From the NCBI GenBank assembly GCA_022885665.1, contig JAGQDJ010000026.1, positions 248,001 to 312,000 of the forward strand: a stretch of 64,000 nt of DNA. Direction: 5' to 3'. The notes under the pieces were generated by a model. The model had not been told where the DNA came from. It saw only the letters and a list, made by a program, of their open reading frames with translations, and did no database searches. The position numbers and the translations under genes are program-made. The stretch comes from Triops longicaudatus (Eukaryota; Arthropoda; Branchiopoda; Notostraca; Triopsidae). Below, piece by piece: positions 49,421-61,100 of this stretch. Every line of letters begins with the position of its first letter. The stretch's first letter is position 1.

Positions 49421-52077
49421 TCACACCAATGACGGACTTCGTTTGTAAATCTCGTTAGGTAACGTATTCTGGTTCGAGCTGTCGTTTGCCCTTGTGCATT
49501 GCTGAACAGAAAAGAAACGGTATTAAAACAATAATCAAAAAGGTATGAAACACGTAAGAAAAACTTACTGCTTGTTTTTTCTCCCACGTTTTCATTGCCA
49601 TTTTGTACTTTTCAAATTCATGGCACCAATCCGAATAAATGCGCTGATAATCATGCGTCTTGGCGGGTGCTGCGCATCTCTGCGCATCTACAGTGATATT
49701 GTATGAGCAGAGCGTATCGGCTCCTAGACGGCAATCATAACGGCCCGCTTCTGTTTCGCGGACACCCATGATCACCAAGCCTTGCTCCGCGGTCTGAATG
49801 TATTTATCTGGCCTGAAAGAAGCAAAACATGGTATTACAGTTTATACATCGACTGAGCACTAGAAAGCTAAGCTTTTTATGTACGCATATTTTCTTACTT
49901 GAATGTTAATTGATATAACCCCTTTTCGCGGTTGTAATGATGCCACGTGATGGGGACATTGGTTAAGGATTCTGGCAGCTTGACAGCACACGGTAAATGA
50001 ACACTCTGGCCCCAGGTCACGAGCAACCGTTTTTTAGCTACATTAGAATCACAGATCCCTGGCGTGACATTCGACACGTCTTGCAGCAATCTGACACGGT
50101 TAAATGAAGAAAAAATTAGAATCCGCGTCCCTGAACACCGCCGGTAACAAAAGTAAACAACGAAGCGACGAAAAGTCGCAAAAAATTGAAGTCAAATGAA
50201 ACCCTTTCCTTACCCGTCAGCGTAAGGCTTGCAGGTGTTGGTATCCTTATCCCATCCACAGTACGGATCTTTCACGCATCTTAGGCAATTATCGTACCGG
50301 CCATTGCACATAACAAGATTGACTTGCTTGATGCGATGGTCTGACGCAACGTAGATCGATTTGTGCTGTTGGAAAGAATTGAAAAATAAATAAATAAATA
50401 CACATATAAAAAACTGAAACGTTAAGGCATCTAAACTGGAAACCAGATTTTTTTGGAGATTTTTTTAATCGGTGGAGACTACATTACCTTTGTGGAGATT
50501 TCCATAGTGCGAACCGGTTCAGGCGTGGTGACCTCAAAAACATCCAACAACTCAGATTTCTGTTGATGTTCCATATCAAACCACTGAACCACCTTGTAAA
50601 CTCTACCGTCAACTAATTAAAAGAAGCCCGCAATTAGTGATCCTGCTTCAGAAACACGTTTGTCTGTCTTCTTTGATATAATTGGAACAGTGAGAAACCC
50701 CAAAGAGAGGACAAAACCCGAACAGAAGCATAAATTTACTTGTGCCAGCGTAATAGATGGTGTAGCGTTTGTCGTCTTCCAAGATTCCCTCGATCTCTAC
50801 TTTGTCCACGACTAATGAGGTAAAACTGAGATCGCCTTTGTAGAAGACAGGCGCTCCGCTCTGATGCGCCACAGCTTCATCCATTAAAGGATGGCTCCGC
50901 AGGAAATTCAACACCGTGTCTAAATGACGAATGATTCATTATTTATTTTTTTCGCTTCCAATTTTTTTTGTCTTTCATGAATCACACCTGGTAAGGTCTG
51001 TGTATCGTTGACGCATTGACCTGGACGCGGCTCAGGAACTTTGGACGTAAGTACGGGCAACCAGGCAGAAGACGATGTGGCCTGTTCCTTGAACTTGCCC
51101 AGAAAGGCGTTTTGGATGTCACCAGTGGTGAAGACGCAAATAGCCGAGCCCGTTAAGCCGTTTTGACAAGTCGTGAACACGGCGTAAAAACGAGTGTCAT
51201 CTCCAGGAATCTTATACACGCTCTCTACACTCCCCAAAAGACCCACAAAATACTTTATTAATGACTACTTCACTTCCTTAACACCTCCCCCCTCCAACAG
51301 CTTTCTTACATTCCCCCTCTTACAAGTTATTTTTAAATTCCTTAATTACAGAAAAAATACGACAAAAAGCCTTGTAAGGCGGTAATTTGCAGCTTTGGAA
51401 CTAGATCAATAGAAAAGGGCACATTCTTACGAATTTCGTTAAAGTAGAAGGGGAATTCGCCCGGTATGGAGCAGTTCAGTCTCGCTTTGAGGAAAGTGGC
51501 CCAATTTTGCGACAGGATATTTTTCCCTCCGTTATCCTTTTTGCACACGCGGGCCACACGTGAATACACATTCTTGCCACAGTTAATGTATTCAACGGCT
51601 GTCTCACGGAAGAAAAAGTACACGTAATCCCCAACGTCATATGATCCCACAAAGTTTGGCTCTAAAAATATAGTAAAAAGAATGCATTAGCGTGGCTGAA
51701 ATTCGATTCAATACTGTGCGAAAATTAAAAAAAGATAAAAAAATAGAGATTCACTTACTGTCCAGCCACATCGAGTCGTATTTGAGCGTTCGTCTGAAAT
51801 TGTACTCTCGTTTGCCCGTGGAATAGTTATAGAGATCAGTACGGAAAATAACAGCATCTGCCTTGGTGAATTCCGCATTAGTGCCGGAATATAAGGCGGG
51901 CAAATCGCCTGGATTGCCCTTTTCAACCCACACAGCAGTCGAGTTATCATTGGGATCAAACGGGCATTTGGCTATTCCCATTCCGACCCCTGGAACGTGC
52001 TCGTTGCGTCCCAAGTGCGTTAAATTGGACTATAAAAACGAAAAACAAACCAACCTCAGCATGAAATTTTTTTCCAC

Positions 52078-52148
<71 letters not shown>

Positions 52149-55100
52149 GAAACACTCCTCTCAAGCAGGGATCTCAATTGTTAAAGCAGACAATGACTAA
52201 GCAAAAAAGTCCATCTTAACGTGACTCTGACCTTAACTATCTCCTCCAAACTTTTTCACACTATCATCTAAACGATGCTCCACCAAAATGTTGAAACCAA
52301 GTGTAAAGGAAAATATATTTCAACCACACCAATAAGAGGAGCCGTGACTTTCTTTTCTGGTTAGAAGCAGCATGAGAAAAAGGCGGCAAAGTGCATGGTA
52401 CAAGAAAATGGAAATAAAGTGCCCGAAAAAAAAGGAACTTACACGCTAAACTCTGTGTGGTTGTCAGGTTTAGCAACCTCAGTTAAATAAGTTAAGCTAA
52501 CACAATTTAAGGCTCAGTGTGAAACCTTAAAAATATACCAATTAGGTACAGCCTCCCTTGCCTCCCTGCTGGGTTGGGAAGAAATCTTAACGACTGTCCA
52601 CACGTCAAAACAGAATAATCCCTAGACCCAAATATGCCTAAATTCCAAAGTTGTGCTTTAATCTTTGTTTATCTTTGCGGTAAGAAAATACTTCAGGCAA
52701 GAATGCTTGTCGAATACTCCGAATTATGTACACAAAAATACTCAACGGAAAGTCACGTCTCTCGACATTATTTTTACCCTTGTCTCTCAAACTAAGTGTA
52801 AAAGCTGTTAATCTGGTGGGTAAACGCCTTCCGAAGGTAAAATCCACGCCCGGTGAAAGAAATATTATTTTCTGGTAATTACAAAGACGCAAATAAGAGA
52901 CTAAATCATTTAACCTACACATATAGCTCATCGTGAACACTAGTCAAAGAACGAGGGCAAGTTCGAGGGTAACTAGAGGGCTAAAGATGCCCACGGGCAA
53001 GTCACGTAATGTGAACCTCGTGTTCCCTGTGAGTAGTAGCTTCGTCAGAAAAAAAGTGACAACATGCAAAAGGAGAAGTTAATGAAGTACTAAACGTAGC
53101 GTGTCCCGGGGCAATCTTCTACTTCGCTGTAACGAAGGTATTTGACGTCATTAACCCTCTTAAAATGTATATCCTCGCGTCATGTTTCCTTGGGCTAAGT
53201 GCGTCCGAAGTATTATCAAATCTTTTAACCTTCGTTTATATACATTTCCTATGGAGTCTTAAACACGTTCAGAGAAACGTTTTCAATAGGCAAAAAAATA
53301 ACTTAATTAAAACCCCTCCCTACATAAAAGAGGAAAGAAAACGTTACGAACGCGGATGTCCCACTTAATAAAACTTTGTACTATTTATGCCTTTTTTTTT
53401 GTCCCAGCAAATGTTTCCCATCGAGTACACAGCAAACCGCTATCATTTCTTGTGCAGCTGATAAAGTTGGGACCTTTTCAAACTCTCAAAAGGCAATACT
53501 TTTAAGCTGTCAAGCGTTACTTTTACAAACAACTTTTTCCGGGGGGCCTCCACGCGTCCTCATCAGACGTTCCAAAGTGCCAATCCAAAAAGTTGGATTA
53601 AGAACTTGAGAACACGCATTCCCAGAGATGCAAACCATGGGCTACTGCGCTGGAATTGGTTGTAAGGCCAGAATGAATGACAAGACGCTTTTTTGCTGGA
53701 GCGTCGATAAGATCCACTCACTAAAATCCCCAAGAATCTACCACTTAACGGAGCACGCTTTCAGGTAACTTGGAATTCCGAGTTAACAACTTGGGAAAAT
53801 TTACGATTCAAACGTTCACTTGCGTATTCTTTTTTTTTTTGGCAAATTCCTTTGTGGGCGCTTCATCACGAGACAATTTTTTCTCAACTTCTGAGTCATT
53901 TTTATTTTATCCTCTCCTTACCTTTTTCTTGCGTTTTTTTTTAACCCCAGTCCATGCAAGTCTCCTCGTTTGTCGAGCTCTCTTGCTCCACGGCAAAAAT
54001 AAGTTAAAAAGGATTGAAGCGGACAAAAGTTCGGGATCATTTCCCTATTTCATTCTTGAATGCGCCTCGTCAACGTCAAAAGGCTTTTACATCTAACAAA
54101 ACTCAAGCTTTACGGCTTTTCGGAAGGGAAGCTTCCAAAGAGCTCGACACAACACACCAAGAAATTGACAAACGGCTGACGCACGATATCAACCCGCCAA
54201 CATCATTTGTCACCTCGAACTCACTCCTATTGTTAAATCTTAACGTGTCATTCTCTGCAGTAATAAATCATGCTATGGTAGCCAAGACGTCAAAAGGACA
54301 CAGTTATCCGGACACCGCGCTCAAAGAGAAGGAGGACTCGGCTGTAGGTTAACCTCACTCCTGACAACTCTGACCCGGATTTCTCCGGGCCAGCTGGGGA
54401 CTCGAAACCACCAAATCCCACCTACGTCGCCTCCGTAATGATTAGTTTCATATTTTCCAGCCAGTGCTTCAAAATGCAACCCACCTTCCACTCTTAATTC
54501 TATACTTGGGGCTTTAAATCCCTCAGGATGACCCGGTGTTCCTTGTGCACCCACTTAACCCAACGCAAAAAAAGGAGAAAAAAAATAATCGTGCTGTATT
54601 ACTCAGGTTTCTGTAAAGGAATGTTCGGAAAATTCCTACCAGACACGCCTACACATCCCGCCTTCTCAACTTTCTTTCGGGATTGGGAAGGTTCATTGTT
54701 ACCTTGGACAAAAAGTCGGTGCAGACTTAAAATGGCTTCAACACACGCTGATATCACGTGTACTCAATAACCCCACACTCCAACTAGCAAAAACAGTTGA
54801 AACTTGCACAAAGATGAACTTCTGATTTTCAGACGCTCGACGAAAATGAGAGAATTAATCCTCACATGCTGGGAGATAAATGCACTTTCAAATTCCGCTT
54901 CATAAGGTTTTGTCAAAATCAGTCACAAAAAAGGTCAGAAAAATCAAACTTTTATACTTTTTTCGCACAGCTTTTCTCTTCAGTTTACTCTACAATTCCA
55001 CTTTTTTTACATACGCCATTTTGTTTGGTAATTTTCACACTTCAAAAAAGGTTAAATTTAATAAGGACAAAATTCTTCAATATTTTCCCAATTTTACAAT

Positions 55101-58100
55101 GCCACTCTCTATTTTTTATTTCCTGCTAGTTTCATGCTAACTGTACAAGTTTACTTAAATTACCTTACTTCTTAATAAATGCACAAAATTTCTGGCATAC
55201 TATTTCATTTCACGTGATTAACTTGCTGCTGGCAACAATCGCGTTTCTTCGACTAAATTCACAACCTATAATTTTACAATCCAATCCACAATTTTACATT
55301 TACTTCCTGTTTTAAAGATTTAAAATTTTCCTCACTTGTTTTTACTGCGTTCCAGAAACTTGTTAAATTAACTGTTCGTTGCTTTTGAGTACTTCCCTGA
55401 ACACCGAAAAATGTCTTTTATTAAGCACGTTCTTGGATTAACGTCACTTCCAGCCTACTTTGAATTTATTCCTCAAATACATTTCACTACCTACGTTAGT
55501 CTCTCGGAAGAATTCTGGGGTTAATTTTCAAGTATCTTTAAAATTATACTGACGATTCAAGCGATATAAGCGAGCGTAGAGGGGTATTCCTAGTTATTCT
55601 ACCCTGCTTTCTTGTACGACGCAATTTTAACGCGATGTGTTTCTCTTAATACAGGCTTAAGCTAACTCGTCAGTGGGGCTGTTCGATTTACATACGCAGT
55701 ATCCGGTAAACGGGTGCTAAAAGGTTAATCGAATTTTTCCAATTTTCAGGCCAGCTTCCGACGACATTTCCCCTTCTTTCCCATTCAGGGACTTCGGCTT
55801 TAAAAGAAGAATCTATTTGCTTGTGAAAGACTCTCACGCTGGGGGCACAAAACGGAAATGTTGGCCCTAAAACTCCTCGGCTTGAAGCTTCACAAGTTCA
55901 TTGATCGTTTAAAGACATCGCAAAATTCCCTGTCCACTCCCCTTTTGCTACCTCCCCAAACCCAAACTTTTTGGTGAGATCTTCGCATTGCCTTTCATGA
56001 TTAATAGCGTCAAACCCTCCCCTTGTCCAACGCTTCAAGACAACATCAACATCGGCAAGCCACAACAAGTTAATAACGAATGATTTCTGCCTTAGCAAAA
56101 GAACCATTAACTTACAACTAACTACAGTTACACGGCTTTCGCGGGCAGCGTGTACCTATTAACCATACACCAGGTCCAAATTCAGGTAGAAAACTGTTTA
56201 ACCTCGGAGCTCGAGAGGAGGAGACTGAATTTTTCCCTTCTTACACTCTATTAAAAATGGATACGACTCTATTAAGCGAAGGCCAAGAAGCAAACTTACG
56301 TAGATAACCCAGTCCTTGGGGTTGTGTGCGTTGGTGCCGCAGATATACAGTCGCTGCCCGTCGCCCAGCGGTTGGATCACGCGGATGTGGTTTCGGCAAT
56401 CATAAAACTGTCAACGAAAAACAAAACGCGCCCTCGTTATCAATATCATCTCAATTGCTTCACTACCTCCCTTGCAAACAATGAAAAAAACATGACAGCT
56501 ATAAAATCTCTATCTTACTTTTGAAAGCTTTATTTCCCCTCTATGCCAGGTGGCCCTCCCCCTTAACCCCCCACACCCATTTTCTTACCTTTTTTTTTTT
56601 ACTTATCTCTTTCGCCGTCTTGCTTCCAAAACTTACGTACAAGCAGGCTATTAATGAACACCACGGGTTCGAGACGCACGGCAGGTGGCTGTTTTTTCAA
56701 AAATCGTGCCAAAAAACCGTAGCCCGTCACGCCGCCAAATATGCATAGAGCGCCCGTCAAGCTAAACAATCAACTAATACCACCCTTGCCTATCTTACAT
56801 CCTGTCTTTGTCTAACGTCTTAATGGTTCCATTACAGTCTCCCACACCCCAGGATTTCTATGGTCATAATTAACCTGAATGCAGGAAATATTCAGACCAA
56901 GTGTAATAACTGAGCTAATTACGGAATATTTATAAACTCGAAAAAAAAGGTCTACAATTATTGTACAGTTAAATATTACCTTCACAAAAATTCTTGGGTC
57001 ATACCTCTTACGTCGTATACGAAGTTCTTTAAATAAGACGTTTTAATACCAATCAGTACGTTATATCCGAAGATCGTTAAATAAAAGTTTCGTTACATCC
57101 AAAATGATTACAATGAAATTTGGTAGAAACATACATGGGACGGGAAATTTGTCCGTTATAGCCCACAGTACGTAATAGCCAGCACTACAATAGATTTTTA
57201 CTGAGACATATGGACTTGAGCACAAAAAGGGGTTGTTCGTTATAACCGGCGTACGTTATAGTGAATATGACTGTACACAAGAAGTTCATTATATGTGAAG
57301 TTCATTATAAGCGAAGTTCGTTATTTATTTAATTCGTTATACCTGAAGATCATTACATACGGATGCTGTTGCATACGCAGTTCGTTAGTAAAATCTCTCT
57401 ATAACATACACAAGCTATAGAGAACAATTGATTGTTGAGCACGAGACCACGCGTCACGGCGAAATTACAAGTGTATATTCCAACATTGGCTATTACGTAC
57501 AATCGGCTATAACAGAAGAATTATCTGTCGCCTATGTTATAACGAGATTTTAGTATATGTGAATTTTTCACCTCCTAAATGCGTTATAAAAGGAATATTT
57601 TTTCCCGAAGCTCACTTTACGTGACGTTCGTTATAGCGAATGCTTTCAGCCATAACCTGCGACTTTTTGACTCCCGCAACTAGTTTAGATTTTGGTTCAC
57701 TATAGCGAGACATTACTTTCGTCCAATTACCCGTACTTTTCCATAATTCGTCCACTATAGCCGATAATTCGTTAAAAGAGGATTCGTTTTAGTGAGACTC
57801 TACTGTAGTGAAACTAACGAATAACGCTATGATCGCAGTAAGTTAAAATCTTACATCCAAATAAAAAATATGAAACAGAAATCAGAGTATGATTTTATAA
57901 GACATGAGTTATAGTACTGTAACTGGGTGTACGCTATTAAAGAGCGATTATAAGAAGTTTGGAGCATTACGGTAATTGCCGAGTTATTATTCTCTCATTA
58001 CGATAGGTACTACCGATGAATCTACCTAAATCTTGATTCACAATGGATCCACAGATCTGGGCGGATGCAATTAGAGATTGAGGGAAAAAATAATGAAAAG

Positions 58101-61100
58101 TGTGATAACCGATAAGAAGCTCAAGATGAGCGAACGAGAATTGTAAAATTGGTGCCGCAATGAGAGACGATATTCTATAGAATAAGAAACTATGTTCACA
58201 GAACCTTGTATACAGCATCATAAAACATCTGCGTCGTGCACTAACCCTTTCTATCGCTCTACTTTCTGTGAGTTTTTACTTAAAAAAAAAAATAAAATAA
58301 AAAAATAATAAAAAAAACACTCATATAAAAATCAAACAAAATAAAACTGTTTTCTTTTCTTTATACACAAGCTTCCCAGGCTTGCTTAATAAACTTTAGA
58401 AACTTCTTTTTAGCAACGGCATAAGGATCGTATTCAATGCTAACATACATCTACATTTATTCCTGTTTACAAAGTACAGGAACACGCTTCTTGGGCGATT
58501 AACTTTTTCTACTAGCCCTAACAATACAATACAACGGCTCCTTCCGGCCTAGGAAAAAAAAAAAGCTTTTCTATGGTTCTCTTTGCTTGGGTTCATGAAC
58601 AAGATGTAAAAATCCGCTCGATCCGTAGCCTAGCCAGTGAACCACGTTAAAGCTCGCCCCGTCGCTCAATTTTACCTAATCCTTCAAGAGTTTTCAACGC
58701 TTTTCTACAAGAGCGAAAACCTTAGTTCTATAAAGGAGTGCGACACAAAAAAAGCGGCTATTCATGAATCACTGTAAAGATCCTTAGCGCTTCTAAAGAA
58801 TCAATGGACACCCCCGAAATAATAAAAAAAAATTCTCCCAAAATGGTGCAAAAGCAAAACTCAACTGATTGCCACGGATCGGTAACTAACAACCAAGCTA
58901 AGAGATTAGTGCCAAGAAAAGGTTGTGCTTTTGTTAAAAGCACCTTCAGCGTCCGGTTTCCAATGTCGGTAATATGAATGGATTCCTTTTTACCATTAGC
59001 GGTACCTTGAAGAAGACGCCAGAAAATAAAAAGCTTCCAAGGTTTTCACGTGTGAATTACACCTATCTGTCTTGTGATGTAACTTTTCCTTTGCATCTCC
59101 TTTTAGCACTTGCATAACTACACACGCATTTATACATAAAAAACGAACAACGCCAACGGAAAAAAAGCTAAGACAACAAACTTATCTTTTTTTACCTCGC
59201 TTTTGCCTTTGGAAACACAGTTGGGAACTTGGGACGGCTCCAGCATCAAAGAGTCCACCTGGAGAGATAAAAAAAAAGGAATTAGCGATTATATTTGTCT
59301 TCCCGAGTTGAGGACATCATCAAATCGTTAAGATTCTCGGCACTGTAAGTAGCGACGGCCTTCAGAACCTCATTTTTTTTGTGAACAGGAAACAGTTCCA
59401 CACGAAAGGTCCGTTGAAAAAAATTTACTTCGGCCGTGAACTTAATCTTGCTAAGAATGGTCGGAATGGTCATGGAATCTTCCTATTCGTTGCCAACTAA
59501 GGAAATGGAAATTGCACACGTAACTTTCCTTTTTTTACCCAAAGCTTTTTCCTTTATAGGAGGGAAAAGTCATTAGTAGAGAGCATCATGTCCCACTAGT
59601 TCTTTCTACCTCTTTCTCTCTTCTCAGACGCTTCTTTTCGTCCCTTTTATTTCCTCAAATGTCAGTGAGGAAAAAAATGCCTAAAAGTGAAGGCACGACG
59701 ACGCTGAGAGAAAAAGATATTTTCCATTTCGCAAAATGGGGAGAATTTCACAGCTCAACAATTGTCAGCCTTGCCGAGGGCGTGTGTCACGTACTGTACT
59801 GCATAGCTCAGTCTGCTGAAAATTTTATTTTCACACTTTTTCTCTCGGTTTTCATAATTTGCAACCTCCTTTTCACGACCATCAGGAAAAGCTTTTCTTC
59901 CCTTTATTATTTGCTTTTGTCTTTTTATTTTAACTTTATTTTTACTTTTATTGTAGTTTTATTGCAAGGAGATGTATGCGTTCACGAGAGCTGACGTTGT
60001 TTTTGGAGTTTTCGAAAAGACATGGAAGTGGAAGCGGACTTAAGAAAAACCGACTTCCAATTTGGCATTACAACTTTTTCACCTTAACCTAACGCTCCCC
60101 ACTTCCAAGACAAGGATCATTAGTCAAGGAAGGAGACCAGCGACCGGGCGCATTCCGCGAACTTCTCAATGCCCATCGTTCCGCATGTTAATTTGCCTCT
60201 TGTCTCCACATAGCCACCAACACAGTCCTTCACGGTCTTCTTTTTGTTTCGCCAAGCCAATTTACGGAGAAAAACAAAACGGGCTCAAAACAGGAGAAAC
60301 TTGTCCAGGACAATTACTCTAAGCATCTTTCGGGTATACAATCGTAAAAAGAGGATCGAAACTATTGGTAAGACAAAATAAACTTTGGCGTAAAGAAGCC
60401 TTAAGGATGTAATTTTAGGTGAATTTTCGAATAACAGTGGGTAATTTTTCTACACTCGAGGCTATGATTGGCTAGTCACCTACAATTTGTATCTGCATGG
60501 AGCTTAACAACTTTGGCCACTGTGTAAACCTTTAGCTTATGGGCGATTTATGTACGAATTTCTCCGTATCAACTTGAAGAAAACCTTTGATATTTTTCCA
60601 AAAATTTCGTGACAGTAAAGTTTTCCTTAATAATGTTTAAGGAAAGGTATTGATTTTTTTTTTAAAAAAAGCTGTTAGTTAATCTTTACTCACACAGTTT
60701 TTAGCTCTTTCGCACGCTTTGCTATTTTTTATAGATTTTTTTTTCGATATTTATGCCTAGATATTTAAGAATTTTTAGTGTGAGAATACTCAAAATTGAT
60801 TGAACAGGTTTTAATGCAATGGAGATGACATACTAAGAAAATGAAGCGGTGCATTCTGAAAATCTCATGGATAATTAACAAACATTTTAGTGTAATTTAA
60901 TAGAGGTAAAACTAATCAAAATTATATGGTGCTAAAATTGAATATTTAACTGCTTTTGTGAAATTACGATACACTCAGTATCGTTTTCAAGGTTAATTTC
61001 TCACGGAAAAGGCTGGTATACAGTGACCTTATAGGAAATTAAAGATGTATCTAAAAAAAAAAAAAAAAATAAAATAAGAAACTCTAAAAAACTGGCAAAA

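Noticed and set aside
54321..54580. Minus-strand peptide containing HRVILRDLKP, resembling a kinase catalytic loop
   Set aside because: A stop follows within three codons and no other kinase motif lies nearby; chance match.
58378..58395. gcttcccaggcttgct shared with the hairpin loop near 30122
   Set aside because: A 16-bp match with no similarity on either side; not enough to claim a repeat family.
59282..59473. 63-codon minus-strand ORF just upstream of a semaphorin exon
   Set aside because: Tested as a semaphorin exon, but the exon at 61582 joins directly and in phase to 59258, and the peptide does not match the sema domain.
59659..59994. 111-codon plus-strand ORF with hydrophobic stretches
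   Set aside because: AT-rich intron sequence rich in Phe and Leu by composition; no homology recognised.
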